From contig NZ_JAFMPW010000004.1 of assembly GCF_026126425.1 (NCBI RefSeq), forward strand, positions 1 through 64,000: 64,000 nucleotides of DNA, given 5' to 3'. The notes below the pieces were generated by a model. That model searched no databases. It saw only the letters and a program-made list of their open reading frames with translations, and was not told the origin of the DNA. The position numbers were made by a program, and so were the translations under genes. This DNA comes from Muriicola sp. Z0-33. Lineage in GTDB: Bacteria; Bacteroidota; Bacteroidia; Flavobacteriales; Flavobacteriaceae. Shown here piece after piece: positions 1 through 8,843 of this stretch (its first letter is position 1; every line of letters begins with the position of its first letter).

Positions 1-199
1 CGGCAGGCAGGGCTCCGCACCTGCGCTAAAGCTTCAGTGCACGCGCGCTTTGAAAGTCATTGGGATTAGCTCCTTACGTCGCTTTTCCCTGCAAAGCTCC
101 GCTTTGAAAGTCAACAAAAGAAAACTCCACAAGCTAAAAAACAAAAGCAAGCTATGTTTTTTAGCTTGCTTCGTTTTCAACTTTTTGTTGACTTATTCG
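1..199. other. Intergenic, no gene seen; short direct repeats and nested inverted repeats
   Basis: I see no credible coding sequence here. The 13-mer GCTTTGAAAGTCA occurs at 47-59 and again at 101-113. Two inverted repeats are nested: the outer arms GTCAACAAAA (110-119) and TTTTGTTGAC (183-192), and the inner arms AAGCTAAAAAAC (131-142) and GTTTTTTAGCTT (156-167), with GAAAAC/GTTTTC between them. The whole 110-192 segment could fold as one long interrupted hairpin downstream of the tRNA gene, perhaps a processing or termination structure. That role is inference. Confidence 0.5.
110..192. repeat. Nested inverted repeat / long interrupted hairpin
   Basis: There is a perfect 10-bp outer stem (110-119 with 183-192), a 6-bp middle stem (120-125 with 173-178) and a perfect 12-bp inner stem (131-142 with 156-167) around a 13-nt loop. 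It lies 8 bp beyond the 3' end of the minus-strand tRNA gene, so it may terminate that transcript. The inner arm carries an A/T run but there is no classical GC-rich stem. Confidence 0.5.
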
Positions 200-273
200 T
201 GACCCCGGAGGGATTCAAACCCCCAACCCTCAGAGCCGAAATCTGATGCGCTATTCAGTTGCGCCACGGGGCC
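200..273 (-). tRNA. tRNA-Arg (anticodon TCG)
   Basis: The reverse complement folds as a full cloverleaf. The acceptor GGCCCCG pairs with CGGGGTC (one G-T pair), the D arm is GCGC/GCGC, the anticodon stem TCAGA/TCTGA encloses the loop TTTCGGC with anticodon TCG, the T arm is GGGGG TTTGAAT CCCTC, and the discriminator is A at 200. CCA is not encoded. It starts 6 bp after the stop codon of the DksA/TraR-like gene on the same strand, so the two may share a transcript. Confidence 0.93.
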
Positions 274-279
274 GTTTCA

Positions 280-603
280 TTAGCGAGCGCAATTTACACA
301 AAAAGAACTTTGCGGTGCCAATAAAATACGTTCAATTGCTATCTCTTGTTTACATTTAGGACATACCCCAAATTCGTCTGTACCTAATTTGCCCAGATTG
401 CGTTTAAGTCCTTCCAAACGCTCTTTCGCTTTTCTCAGGGCCGCATCCATAACTCCTTTGTTGTTAATCGCATCCATCCTGGAGACCCTGCCTATAGCAT
501 TATCGGGGGCTATTGGCTGTGCGAGTTCCTCGTATTGTTTTACTTTCTTCTGGGTCTTAACAATTTCAGATTCAAAAATTGCCCTTATTTTCTGAACATC
601 CAT
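280..603 (-). CDS. DksA/TraR-family C4 zinc-finger protein
   Basis: A 107-residue protein with a helical N-terminal part rich in charged residues (about 1-75, coiled-coil-like) and a C-terminal zinc finger of the form CPKC...CVNC (about residues 81-105). This is the layout of the DksA/TraR family, whose members bind RNA polymerase in the secondary channel or act as zinc-finger regulators. It is shorter than E. coli DksA (151 residues), nearer to the small DksA-like proteins, and I do not see the Asp-rich coiled-coil tip of DksA. It lies 10 bp downstream of yqeY and directly before tRNA-Arg, probably one transcript. The family is clear; the target is unknown. Confidence 0.85.
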   Translation of the reverse strand: MDVQKIRAIFESEIVKTQKKVKQYEELAQPIAPDNAIGRVSRMDAINNKGVMDAALRKAKERLEGLKRNLGKLGTDEFGVCPKCKQEIAIERILLAPQSSFCVNCAR

Positions 604-613
604 TTTACCTTTC

Positions 614-1063
614 TTAGGCTAACTTCTGACGTACTATTCCCGATATGGTTTTCCCATCGGCCTGGCCGGCAAGCTCCTTTGAAACTATGCCCATTACCTT
701 ACCCATATCCTTCATCCCAGATGCTCCGATTGAATCTATAGTCTGTACAACTACTTTTTCTATCTCTTCTGCAGTCAACTGTTCCGGCAAAAACTTTTCT
801 ATAATGGCAGCCTGAGCTAACTCTGGTTCGGCCAAATCTGCCCGGCCCTGCTCATTAAAAATAGCCGCACTATCCTTTCGTTGTTTCACCAGTTTCTGAA
901 CCAATTTAATCTCATCAGACTCGGATAGTTCCGTTCCGGCACCCTTCTCTGTGCTGGCTAACAACAAGGCCGATTTTATAGCTCTAAGCGATTCCAAAGC
1001 TACCGTATCTTTAGCCTTCATAGCCGTTTTCATTTCTTCCATTATCTGTTGTTGTAAGCTCAT
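614..1063 (-). CDS. yqeY: GatB/YqeY domain protein
   Basis: A 149-residue single-domain protein matching the YqeY family over its full length: an N-terminal helical bundle starting MSLQQQIMEEMKTAMKAKD, the segment FLPEQLTAEEIEK near residue 90, and a small C-terminal domain ending in ISGIVRQKLA. YqeY is related to the tail domain of GatB, the tRNA-dependent amidotransferase subunit, which suggests contact with tRNA, but the role of stand-alone YqeY is not well established. It follows ftsZ across a terminator-like hairpin and precedes the DksA-like gene by 10 bp. Confidence 0.9.
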   Translation of the reverse strand: MSLQQQIMEEMKTAMKAKDTVALESLRAIKSALLLASTEKGAGTELSESDEIKLVQKLVKQRKDSAAIFNEQGRADLAEPELAQAAIIEKFLPEQLTAEEIEKVVVQTIDSIGASGMKDMGKVMGIVSKELAGQADGKTISGIVRQKLA

Positions 1064-1089
1064 ATCTAATGATTTTTAGAGGGGCAAAG

Positions 1090-1131
1090 ATAAAAAATAA
1101 AACCCGAAACCAACTTGTGATTCCGGGTTTA
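1090..1131 (-). terminator. Probable terminator after ftsZ
   Basis: On the minus strand AAACCCG (1130-1124) pairs with CGGGTTT (1106-1100) and is followed by a T-rich tail TATTTTTTAT. It sits 34 bp beyond the ftsZ stop, so it probably closes the division cluster or attenuates reading into yqeY. The loop is rather large (17 nt), which lowers confidence. Confidence 0.55.
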
Positions 1132-1164
1132 GAAATTGCCCTTTAAAACTATTTAATTGGTTGA

Positions 1165-3087
1165 CTAATCCACATTATCATGAAAAAAAGAGTTATTGGA
1201 ACGAAGTTGAACATCGCCGTTACTATCTTCACTCAGGCTCGTCTTAGAAACCTTACCCTCCTTAGGAGTGGCCTCTAAATCTACACCTTGTCGCTTATAT
1301 GCTGGTTCCTTTTCTATTTCGTCAATGCTGCTGACACTATTCTGAAATTTATAATTGAAATCCTTTAATTTTCTTCTTCGCTCATCGGCCCTTTCCTTTA
1401 ACATTTCCTCTATAGGACTGTGCATTGGATCAACCTCTTCAGTTGTCGCTGTATTTTTCTCCTTATTTTCGGCCAATGTCTTTTTTTCAAAAATCAATTC
1501 GTCCTCAACAATTTTTGGATCGTACTCTTCAGCTTTAGATTTTGCCCCTGTTAACTGATTTTCCAGTTCCATATAGTCATCCAAACTGTAACGGGTTTCA
1601 CCTTCTTTGTTGTATTCCAAAATAGGAATGACTTCAATATGGTCCTTAACGTCCATCTCCTTAACTTCCTCATCAAGATTGAAACTAATAACATTCTCCT
1701 GCTCTTCTTCCTGATCCTCGGACGAGGAAATTGGCATATCAAAACTAAAGGAAATCTGTTCTTTTTCTGGTTGTTCAGCAGAAAGTTCTTCGGGGTCCAC
1801 AACCTCTATATCACGGATAGTATCCTTGGCGTCTATGATAATAAAACCATCATCAAGCACTTCATCGGCGATAACCTCTTCGTAAAAAACATTAAAATTC
1901 CGGATAAAATTGGTAGTCGGGATGAGTTCCATTTCTTCCTCTATGTCCAAAGTGTGCTTTATAACCGGTTCTATTTCCTCTTGCACTTCTTCTTCCAAAT
2001 GATACTTAACGGTATCATCACTAAGGTTTTGTTCTGCCTTTTGTTCTTCTCCCAGGGTATGTATAATCTTTTTTGACTCCGTATTTACAATATCATCCTG
2101 TTGATCAATATTAAATCCTGTAGCAATCACAGTTACTGCTATCGCCTCGCCCAGGTCTTCATCCTCACCTACTCCCATTATGATATTCGCGCCATGACCT
2201 GCTTCAATCTGGATGTAGTCATTTATCTCTCCTATCTCATCTATTGTGATCTCCTGAGAGCCAGAAACTATTAACAATAACACGTTTTTAGCTCCCGTGA
2301 TTTTATTGTCATTTAATAATGGTGAATCCAGGGCTTTTGTAATGGCCTCTTGTGCCCTTGATGACCCGGAAGCAACGGAAGAACCCATAATTGCAGTACC
2401 GCTATTAGAAAGTACGGTTTTAGCATCCCGCAGGTCAATATTTTGTGTGTAGTGGTGCGTAATTACTTCGGCAATTCCCCTTGCTGCTGTTGCAAGTACT
2501 TCATCTGCCTTGGAAAATCCGGCTTTAAAACCTAAGTTGCCGTATACTTCTCTTAATTTATTATTATTAATCACGATAAGCGAATCCACATTTGCACGCA
2601 ATTTTTCTATACCTATCTGAGCCTGATTGCATCTGTTTTTACCTTCAAACAAAAAGGGCATTGTAACTATCCCAACAGTGAGGACATTCATTTCCTTGGC
2701 TTGCTTAGCAATAACGGGGGCAGCTCCTGTACCCGTTCCTCCACCCATACCAGCAGTAATGAATATCATTTTAGTGGTGTTATCGAGCATTTGCTTTAAT
2801 TCTTCCATGCTTTCAAGGGCCGCCTGTTCGCCAACTTCAGGATTTGCCCCAGCACCCAATCCTTCTGTAAGCGATACCCCTAATTGTATTTTATTAGGAA
2901 CCGGACTATTTTGCAATGCCTGGGCGTCTGTATTACAAATGACGAAATCCACACCATTAATTCCTGCCTGAAACATATGGTTAATAGCATTGCTTCCGCC
3001 ACCACCCACGCCGATCACTTTAATTACGTTGCTCTGATTCTTAGGTAAATCAAAGGCGATGTTGTCAAATTCAGTGTTCTTGCTCAT
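1165..3087 (-). CDS. ftsZ: Cell division protein FtsZ
   Basis: The tubulin-like GTPase that polymerises into the Z ring. The GTPase core covers about residues 18-335: GVGGGGSNAI near residue 26, the tubulin signature GGGTGTG at 115-121, and the T7-loop motif NIDLRDAK that completes the active site of the next subunit. The protein is 640 residues against about 383 in E. coli. The extra about 300 residues form an acidic linker rich in Glu and Asp of low complexity, ending in a conserved-looking tail NNSFFHDNVD instead of the proteobacterial tail. Long linkers of this kind are known in Flavobacteriia. It lies 44 bp after ftsA. Confidence 0.97.
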   Translation of the reverse strand: MSKNTEFDNIAFDLPKNQSNVIKVIGVGGGGSNAINHMFQAGINGVDFVICNTDAQALQNSPVPNKIQLGVSLTEGLGAGANPEVGEQAALESMEELKQMLDNTTKMIFITAGMGGGTGTGAAPVIAKQAKEMNVLTVGIVTMPFLFEGKNRCNQAQIGIEKLRANVDSLIVINNNKLREVYGNLGFKAGFSKADEVLATAARGIAEVITHHYTQNIDLRDAKTVLSNSGTAIMGSSVASGSSRAQEAITKALDSPLLNDNKITGAKNVLLLIVSGSQEITIDEIGEINDYIQIEAGHGANIIMGVGEDEDLGEAIAVTVIATGFNIDQQDDIVNTESKKIIHTLGEEQKAEQNLSDDTVKYHLEEEVQEEIEPVIKHTLDIEEEMELIPTTNFIRNFNVFYEEVIADEVLDDGFIIIDAKDTIRDIEVVDPEELSAEQPEKEQISFSFDMPISSSEDQEEEQENVISFNLDEEVKEMDVKDHIEVIPILEYNKEGETRYSLDDYMELENQLTGAKSKAEEYDPKIVEDELIFEKKTLAENKEKNTATTEEVDPMHSPIEEMLKERADERRRKLKDFNYKFQNSVSSIDEIEKEPAYKRQGVDLEATPKEGKVSKTSLSEDSNGDVQLRSNNSFFHDNVD

Positions 3088-3131
3088 GTTTTAATTGTTA
3101 TAGGTTATATCTGCTATTTTTTTATAATTAA

Positions 3132-4469
3132 TTATTCCGCGTTATCTAAGAAGTCTTTCAGCTTTTCGGACCACTTATCAAATACGGATTTCCTTTCTTT
3201 TTTTACTGTACCCTGAGTTGCCGTTTCAGATGGCGCCCCTTCCATTACCATTTCTCTACCCTCTTCTGCAGCCATTCCTTCCTCATAGGCTTTATTCTTA
3301 TCTTTATTTTCTACTGCATTCATAAGCAGGCCTACGGCTGTTGCATACAACGGACTTGCAATTTCCTCGTCCGAATCTCCGGCCAGATGTTCGTTGGGAT
3401 ATCCAATTCTTGTATCCATCCCGGTAATGTATTCAACCAATTGCTTAAGGTGTTTAAGCTGGCTACCCCCACCGGTTAAGACAATTCCGGCTATCAGCTT
3501 TTTCTTTTGCTCTTCATGGCCGTAATTCTTAATCTCCACATAAACTTGTTCTACAATCTCTACCACCCGTGCATGGATAATTTTAGAAAGGTTTTTGAGG
3601 GTTATTTCTTTTGGCTCCCTTCCTCTTAACCCGGGGATTGAAACAATCTCGTTGTCTTTATTTTCTCCTGGCCAGGCAGATCCAAACTTCATTTTCAACA
3701 ATTCGGCCTGTTTTTCAATGATAGAGCATCCCTCTTTGATATCTTCAGTAATTACATTACCTCCAAAGGGGATTACAGCAGTATGGCGGATGATACCGTC
3801 TTTGAAAATTGCAAGATCGGTAGTTCCACCTCCTATATCTATAAGGGCCACCCCAGCTTCCTTTTCTTCCTGACTAAGCACAGCGTCTGAAGAGGCCAGA
3901 GGTTCTAGCGTAATATTAGCCAAATCCAAGCCAGCACTTTTTATACACCTCCCAATATTTTTAATAGATGATACCTGGCCCACAACTACATGGAAATTAG
4001 CCTCTAGCCTACCCCCATACATCCCTATAGGCTGTTTAATTTCCGCCTGGCCGTCTACCTTGTATTCCTGGGGCAAGACATGTATGATCTCTTCTCCGGG
4101 AAGCATCACAAGTTTATACACCTGATTGCATAATTTATCCAGATCATCTTCATTAATTACCTCTTCGGAGTTTGCCCTGGTGATGTAATCACTATGCTGC
4201 AAACTTCTAATATGCTGCCCTGCAATACCAACAACAACAGAACCTATCTTAAGTCCCGAATTCATCTCGGCCTGTTCAACAGCCTGTTGTATAGATTTAA
4301 TTGTCTGAGTAATGTTATTGACAACTCCCCGATGTACTCCCAGGCTTTTGGATCTTCCTATACCAAGAACTTCAATTTTACCATACTCGTTCTCTTTGCC
4401 AATGATAGCCACAATTTTGGTGGTCCCGATATCTAAACCAATTGAATAATTACCATTATCTTGTTCCAT
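3132..4469 (-). CDS. ftsA: Cell division protein FtsA
   Basis: An actin-like ATPase that tethers FtsZ to the membrane and recruits later division proteins. The N-terminal phosphate loop is GLDIGTTKIVAIIG (about 11-24), a second phosphate loop ALIDIGGGTTDLAIF lies near residue 210, and the adenosine motif VLTGGGSQLKHL near 333. The last about 20 residues (VFDKWSEKLKDFLDNAE) form the amphipathic membrane-targeting helix typical of FtsA, after a variable linker. Its 445 residues are usual for the family. It starts 10 bp after the ftsQ stop and is followed by ftsZ. Confidence 0.96.
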   Translation of the reverse strand: MEQDNGNYSIGLDIGTTKIVAIIGKENEYGKIEVLGIGRSKSLGVHRGVVNNITQTIKSIQQAVEQAEMNSGLKIGSVVVGIAGQHIRSLQHSDYITRANSEEVINEDDLDKLCNQVYKLVMLPGEEIIHVLPQEYKVDGQAEIKQPIGMYGGRLEANFHVVVGQVSSIKNIGRCIKSAGLDLANITLEPLASSDAVLSQEEKEAGVALIDIGGGTTDLAIFKDGIIRHTAVIPFGGNVITEDIKEGCSIIEKQAELLKMKFGSAWPGENKDNEIVSIPGLRGREPKEITLKNLSKIIHARVVEIVEQVYVEIKNYGHEEQKKKLIAGIVLTGGGSQLKHLKQLVEYITGMDTRIGYPNEHLAGDSDEEIASPLYATAVGLLMNAVENKDKNKAYEEGMAAEEGREMVMEGAPSETATQGTVKKERKSVFDKWSEKLKDFLDNAE

Positions 4470-4479
4470 ATTAGCTATT

Positions 4480-5199
4480 TTAAATTTTAGTGCACACTAC
4501 CTGATTATTAAACTCTAAACTTACCATTTGATAGTCCTCAAGGGTTTTATCCCTGATTGCCTTTACGTAAAACGCTTTGAAATTGTTAAATTTCTTTTCC
4601 AGGTCATTAATATCTCCAAGATTCACAATGAAATTCTCAACCCTGAACTTTAGCTGATATTTCTGCTCCTCTTCTATATGAATTCCAATGATGTTTTTTC
4701 TTAGAAAATCATCTTCATTTATATAACTCAAAATTTCATAGACGTCCTCCAGACTTTTAGCCGTAATATCACCTGTAATGATCGGAACTCTGGCCGTATG
4801 GTTATCAGATAAGGGCATATTTCTTCCATCCTCATCGAGGTAAAATTTGGTATTCCCCTCTACTCTTCCGATTGGTTGCCGTTGAATGATTTTCGATATA
4901 AGTTCACCATCAATAGTGAGATATACCTGGGCACTTTTTACCATTTTATTGGTCTCGATAACCTTCTCTATAGTATTCAAAACTAATTTTTCTTTAGGCA
5001 CGTTTTCTAGCTTGCCATAATATTGTATTAACAATTTATTAACCATCGCCTGGGTAGTGTATAAATTGTCCCCTTCAACAAATTCTATTTGAATTCCAGA
5101 AACCTTTTTCGCCTCACTTCTTGCATTAGAAAATGCGTAAAGTGCTGTTACACTGATAATTAAAGCCGTAGTCTTAACTATGTTCCAATTAATTCGCAT
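4480..5199 (-). CDS. ftsQ: Cell division protein FtsQ/DivIB-like
   Basis: A bitopic division protein linking the cytoplasmic ring with FtsL/FtsB and septal synthesis. It has a short cytoplasmic N terminus, one membrane segment at about residues 8-24 (IVKTTALIISVTALYAF), and a periplasmic part with a POTRA-like beginning (VSGIQIEFVEGDNLYTTQ) and beta-rich C terminus. Sequence similarity to proteobacterial FtsQ is weak; position between murC and ftsA carries much of the call. I chose the start at 5199 (MRINWN), overlapping murC by 11 nt; a start four codons earlier at 5211 is possible. Confidence 0.85.
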   Translation of the reverse strand: MRINWNIVKTTALIISVTALYAFSNARSEAKKVSGIQIEFVEGDNLYTTQAMVNKLLIQYYGKLENVPKEKLVLNTIEKVIETNKMVKSAQVYLTIDGELISKIIQRQPIGRVEGNTKFYLDEDGRNMPLSDNHTARVPIITGDITAKSLEDVYEILSYINEDDFLRKNIIGIHIEEEQKYQLKFRVENFIVNLGDINDLEKKFNNFKAFYVKAIRDKTLEDYQMVSLEFNNQVVCTKI

Positions 5200-6541
5200 G
5201 CTCAAGTTCACTTTTTAAATTTGCGACTTCCAGTCCAATATCCCCAGCTCCCATGGTCACCAGAAGCTCTGGGTTTTGCTCTCGAATTTCGCTTATCAGA
5301 TCCTTTTTTTTAATTAATTTTTTGTTTGGATTGTTTATTTTTTCCAGCAACCAATCGGCATTTATCCCCTCAATAGGTTCCTCTCTGGCCGGATATATTT
5401 CAAGCAACAAAACACTATCAAATTTTGCCAGACTTTCTGCAAAATCGTCACCAAAATCCCTTGTACGTGAAAACAAATGAGGTTGAAAGACTGCTAATAC
5501 CCTTTTTCCCGGGTGCATTTCGGTAATGGCGTCAAAAACAGCATTAATTTCTGTCGGATGATGGGCATAATCATCTATAAAAACAAAGTCTTCTGCCTTG
5601 ATTTTATAAGAAAATCTCCGTTGTACGCCCTTAAAAGTTTTCAGTGCCTCGGCCAGGCGATACGGCGGGGAACCTGCTTGTATCGCCATTGCGAAAGCTA
5701 CTAAACCGTTGAGCAGATTATGCCTTCCCGGTTTGCTAAATCTAACCCCTTTAATCGTGGTCTCAGGGGTTCCCAAATCAAAAATGTAGGTGCCATGTTC
5801 TATTTTAATATTCCGAATGCAATAGTCCGAATCATCTTCTATCCCATAGGTGATACCCTTAATGGGTAATCCATTGCGAACAAAAAGTTTTCCGTCTGGT
5901 TTAAGTTTTTTAGCAAATTCCATAAAGGATTTGATCAATTCGGAGGAATCACCATATATATCCAGGTGATCGGCATCCATTGATGTAATACAGGCTACAT
6001 CCGGAGAAAGTTGCAGAAATGATCTGTCAAATTCATCAGCCTCCACTACTGAGTATTCATCTCCTTCAAATAAAAAATTGCTATTAAAATCCTCAGAAAT
6101 GCCCCCTAAAAAAGCACTTAAGGGAGTCCCGGTTTCTTTTAATAAATGCGCCAGGATGCTTGATGTTGTTGTTTTCCCATGGGTCCCGGCCACGGCAAAA
6201 CAAAAAGTATCCCTGGTAATCATTCCCAGCACTTCGGACCTTTTCTTAACTTCAAATCCATTAGAAAAGAAATAAGACAATTCCTGATGTTCAGAAGGAA
6301 CGGCTGGGGTATAAACCACCAAAGTGGTAGAATTATCTAGGAATGCAGTAGTAATTTCATCTAAATTATCCTCGTAGTGGATGGATATGCCATTTTCTGA
6401 CAATTGGCGTGTTAAAGGTGTTTCAGTTTTGTCATATCCGGCAACATTCTTACCAATGCCTTTATAATATCTGGCAAGTGCAGACATACCAATACCTCCG
6501 ATACCAATAAAATAGACGTTATGTATGGTCTTTAAATTCAC
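5189..6541 (-). CDS. murC: UDP-N-acetylmuramate--L-alanine ligase
   Basis: A cytoplasmic ATP-dependent ligase adding the first L-Ala to UDP-MurNAc. The N-terminal UDP-binding Rossmann motif is FIGIGGIGMSALARY (about 11-25), the ATP loop AGTHGKTTTSS lies at about 118-128, and the central domain shows DADHLDIYG and the motif FIDDYAHHPTEI typical of MurC. Its 450 residues fit the family. The N-terminal motif, rather than DNPR of MurE, separates it from its paralogues in this cluster. The 3' end overlaps ftsQ, suggesting translational coupling. Confidence 0.96.
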   Translation of the reverse strand: MNLKTIHNVYFIGIGGIGMSALARYYKGIGKNVAGYDKTETPLTRQLSENGISIHYEDNLDEITTAFLDNSTTLVVYTPAVPSEHQELSYFFSNGFEVKKRSEVLGMITRDTFCFAVAGTHGKTTTSSILAHLLKETGTPLSAFLGGISEDFNSNFLFEGDEYSVVEADEFDRSFLQLSPDVACITSMDADHLDIYGDSSELIKSFMEFAKKLKPDGKLFVRNGLPIKGITYGIEDDSDYCIRNIKIEHGTYIFDLGTPETTIKGVRFSKPGRHNLLNGLVAFAMAIQAGSPPYRLAEALKTFKGVQRRFSYKIKAEDFVFIDDYAHHPTEINAVFDAITEMHPGKRVLAVFQPHLFSRTRDFGDDFAESLAKFDSVLLLEIYPAREEPIEGINADWLLEKINNPNKKLIKKKDLISEIREQNPELLVTMGAGDIGLEVANLKSELEHAN

Positions 6542-6571
6542 TACTTGCTAAATGCTCTTATGGTTATCACC

Positions 6572-7657
6572 TTATAATAATTTTACAATTTCGTCCACTA
6601 TATGCTTGGTGGCTGCCGGCAATGCCTGCGCCTTCATATTATTCCCGATTTCTTCTCTTTTATTCACCGACAATAACAATTCTGAAAAAACTGTTTCAAA
6701 ATGTGTTTCTATATCATTCTCTTTTACCAATAATGCTGCATTTTTTGCCAGCAATGCCTCTGCATTTTTGGTTTGATGATCCTCTGCCACATTGGGAGAA
6801 GGAATAAAGATTACCGGTTTGCCTACAATACAAAGTTCAGATACAGACCCCGCCCCTGCTCTGGAGATGATAATGTCGGCAGCGGCATAACTTAAATCCA
6901 TTCTATTCATAAAATCGTATACCCGAACAGTTTCGGTTTGGTATTGCTTATACTCTTCGAAGTATAACTTACCACACTGCCAAATTAATTGCAGTCCCAA
7001 TTTTGAAAAGAATTGGAGTCGGTCTGCTATCATTTCATTAATCCTGCGTGCTCCCAAGCTCCCTCCGATAATTAAGAGTGTGGTTTTTTCCGGATCCAGT
7101 CCAAAATGGTCTAACGCCTCCCCTCTTACATTTGCAGTTCTTATTATATTATCCCGGACGGGATTCCCGGTTTTCACAATTTTACCAGGAGGGAAAAACT
7201 GCTCCATCCCATTATATGCCACACATATTTTTGCAGCTTTAGCCGCTAAAAGCTTATTGGTAATCCCTGCATAAGAATTTTGTTCCTGTAAAACACAGGG
7301 TATCCCTTTTACCGAGGCCATTTTTAATACCGGCCCGCTGGCAAAGCCTCCGGTACCAATGACTACATTGGGTTTAAACCTGGATACTATTCTCGCAGCT
7401 TTCATTAAACTACTAATCAGTTTTATAGGAAACATTAAATTTTTCGGGCTTAGTTTCCTTTGAAGCCCACTAATCCACAGTCCAATTATCTTGTACCCTG
7501 CCTGGGGTACTTTTTCCATCTCCATTTTATCCTTGGCACCGACAAATAAAAATTCGGCATCCGGATATCTTAGTGCCAACTCATTGGCTATGGCAATTGC
7601 CGGATAAATATGTCCGCCAGTGCCACCCCCTGATAGAATAAACTTATAATTGTCCAC
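6572..7657 (-). CDS. murG: Lipid II synthase, GlcNAc transferase MurG
   Basis: A membrane-associated GT28 glycosyltransferase that adds GlcNAc to lipid I to give lipid II. The glycine-rich loop [22 protein letters not shown] (split here by position: residues 6-27) is diagnostic, and the UDP-GlcNAc site appears as [25 protein letters not shown] near residues 261-285. A second loop, [13 protein letters not shown], lies near 195. Its 361 residues fit the family. The start overlaps the ftsW stop by 14 nt, so the two are probably coupled. Confidence 0.96.
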   Translation of the reverse strand: MDNYKFILSGGGTGGHIYPAIAIANELALRYPDAEFLFVGAKDKMEMEKVPQAGYKIIGLWISGLQRKLSPKNLMFPIKLISSLMKAARIVSRFKPNVVIGTGGFASGPVLKMASVKGIPCVLQEQNSYAGITNKLLAAKAAKICVAYNGMEQFFPPGKIVKTGNPVRDNIIRTANVRGEALDHFGLDPEKTTLLIIGGSLGARRINEMIADRLQFFSKLGLQLIWQCGKLYFEEYKQYQTETVRVYDFMNRMDLSYAAADIIISRAGAGSVSELCIVGKPVIFIPSPNVAEDHQTKNAEALLAKNAALLVKENDIETHFETVFSELLLSVNKREEIGNNMKAQALPAATKHIVDEIVKLL

Positions 7658-8840
7658 TCAATACTTCTAAGGGGTTGGTATCATCGGTAATCAACTCTTT
7701 TGTAGCTGATCCGCTATTTCTGCTCGCGCTTAATACAATTCCTATGGCCAGGCAGGTCATCCAGATAGAGGTGCCCCCACTGCTGATCAGTGGTAAGGTT
7801 TGCCCCGTCACCGGAAATAATTCTACTGCAACAGCCATATTTATCAATGCCTGAAACACTATTGGCAATCCTACTCCAACGGTCAGCAGCTTGCCAAAGA
7901 CAGTTACGTTGCTATTGGCTACAACTACAATTCTGAACAAGAGTAAGAGATAAAAAAACATCAGTGCCAAACCTCCTAAAAGGCCGTATTCCTCAATGAT
8001 GATAGCATATATAAAATCTGAGGAGCTCTGAGGCAAGAAATTCTTTTGAATACTCTTCCCTGCTCCTTTGCCAACTATACCTCCTGAAGCAATGGCTATT
8101 TTTGCTTTTTCTATCTGGTAATCCGCTTCGGTATCTGTGGCATCCCAAAAGCTTTCTATTCTGCTCATCCAGGTATCTATCCTGTTTGGGAATACATCGG
8201 GGAATGCTTTAACGGTCAGCACAAAAAATGTAAGACCCAACAAACCAGCTCCTACCATGCTCAATAAATATTTAGAAGGATATCCCCCCAGAAAACAGAG
8301 CACCAATACCATAAAAAATATGATTGCGGCGGTAGAAAAGTTGGCAGGCAATATTAAACTCACCACTACAAAAACAGGCAGCCATAAGGGCATTATACTC
8401 TCTTTAAATGATACTGGTTTGTCTTTCATCTTGGTTAGGTAGCGGGCAACATAAATCATCAGTACCACCGCGGCAAGATTTGAAGTTTGAAATGTAATCC
8501 CTACCAGGGGCAATTGAATCCATCTACTTGCATTAGCGCCATCAATGGTAGTTCCCTGAGCAAGAGTGTAAATCAATAACAATACCACCACAGGCATTGC
8601 TATAATAGATAATCCTTTAAAAAAATGTGTAGGGATCCTATGGATACCGTAAATAATTCCAAATCCCAGAAAGAGTAGTAAGCCATGTTTTATTAAATGC
8701 CCCGTAGTAGTACCATTCCCCACTACATACACCAGGTTGCTGCTTGCGCTATACACCGGTAAAAAAGAAAATAGTGCCAATAGGGCTACTACCCCCCAAA
8801 TGGCCTTATCTCCTTTGATATTGTTAAAAAATGTTGTCAC
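7644..8840 (-). CDS. ftsW: SEDS-family glycosyltransferase FtsW
   Basis: A polytopic inner-membrane protein of the SEDS family, the peptidoglycan glycosyltransferase that works with the septal transpeptidase FtsI. I count about ten hydrophobic segments in 398 residues. The family signature near the C terminus is visible as [16 protein letters not shown], and a large extracytoplasmic loop between about residues 210 and 270 contains the essential charged region. Position between murD and murG and pairing with ftsI in the same cluster point to FtsW rather than RodA. Confidence 0.95.
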   Translation of the reverse strand: MTTFFNNIKGDKAIWGVVALLALFSFLPVYSASSNLVYVVGNGTTTGHLIKHGLLLFLGFGIIYGIHRIPTHFFKGLSIIAMPVVVLLLIYTLAQGTTIDGANASRWIQLPLVGITFQTSNLAAVVLMIYVARYLTKMKDKPVSFKESIMPLWLPVFVVVSLILPANFSTAAIIFFMVLVLCFLGGYPSKYLLSMVGAGLLGLTFFVLTVKAFPDVFPNRIDTWMSRIESFWDATDTEADYQIEKAKIAIASGGIVGKGAGKSIQKNFLPQSSSDFIYAIIIEEYGLLGGLALMFFYLLLLFRIVVVANSNVTVFGKLLTVGVGLPIVFQALINMAVAVELFPVTGQTLPLISSGGTSIWMTCLAIGIVLSASRNSGSATKELITDDTNPLEVLSGQL

Positions 8841-8843
8841 ACT

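Noticed and set aside
1639-2076. 145-codon plus-strand frame opposite ftsZ
   Set aside because: It lies antisense to the low-complexity acidic linker of ftsZ, whose codon pattern leaves long open frames; the translation is a hydrophobic, Phe-rich string without domain features.
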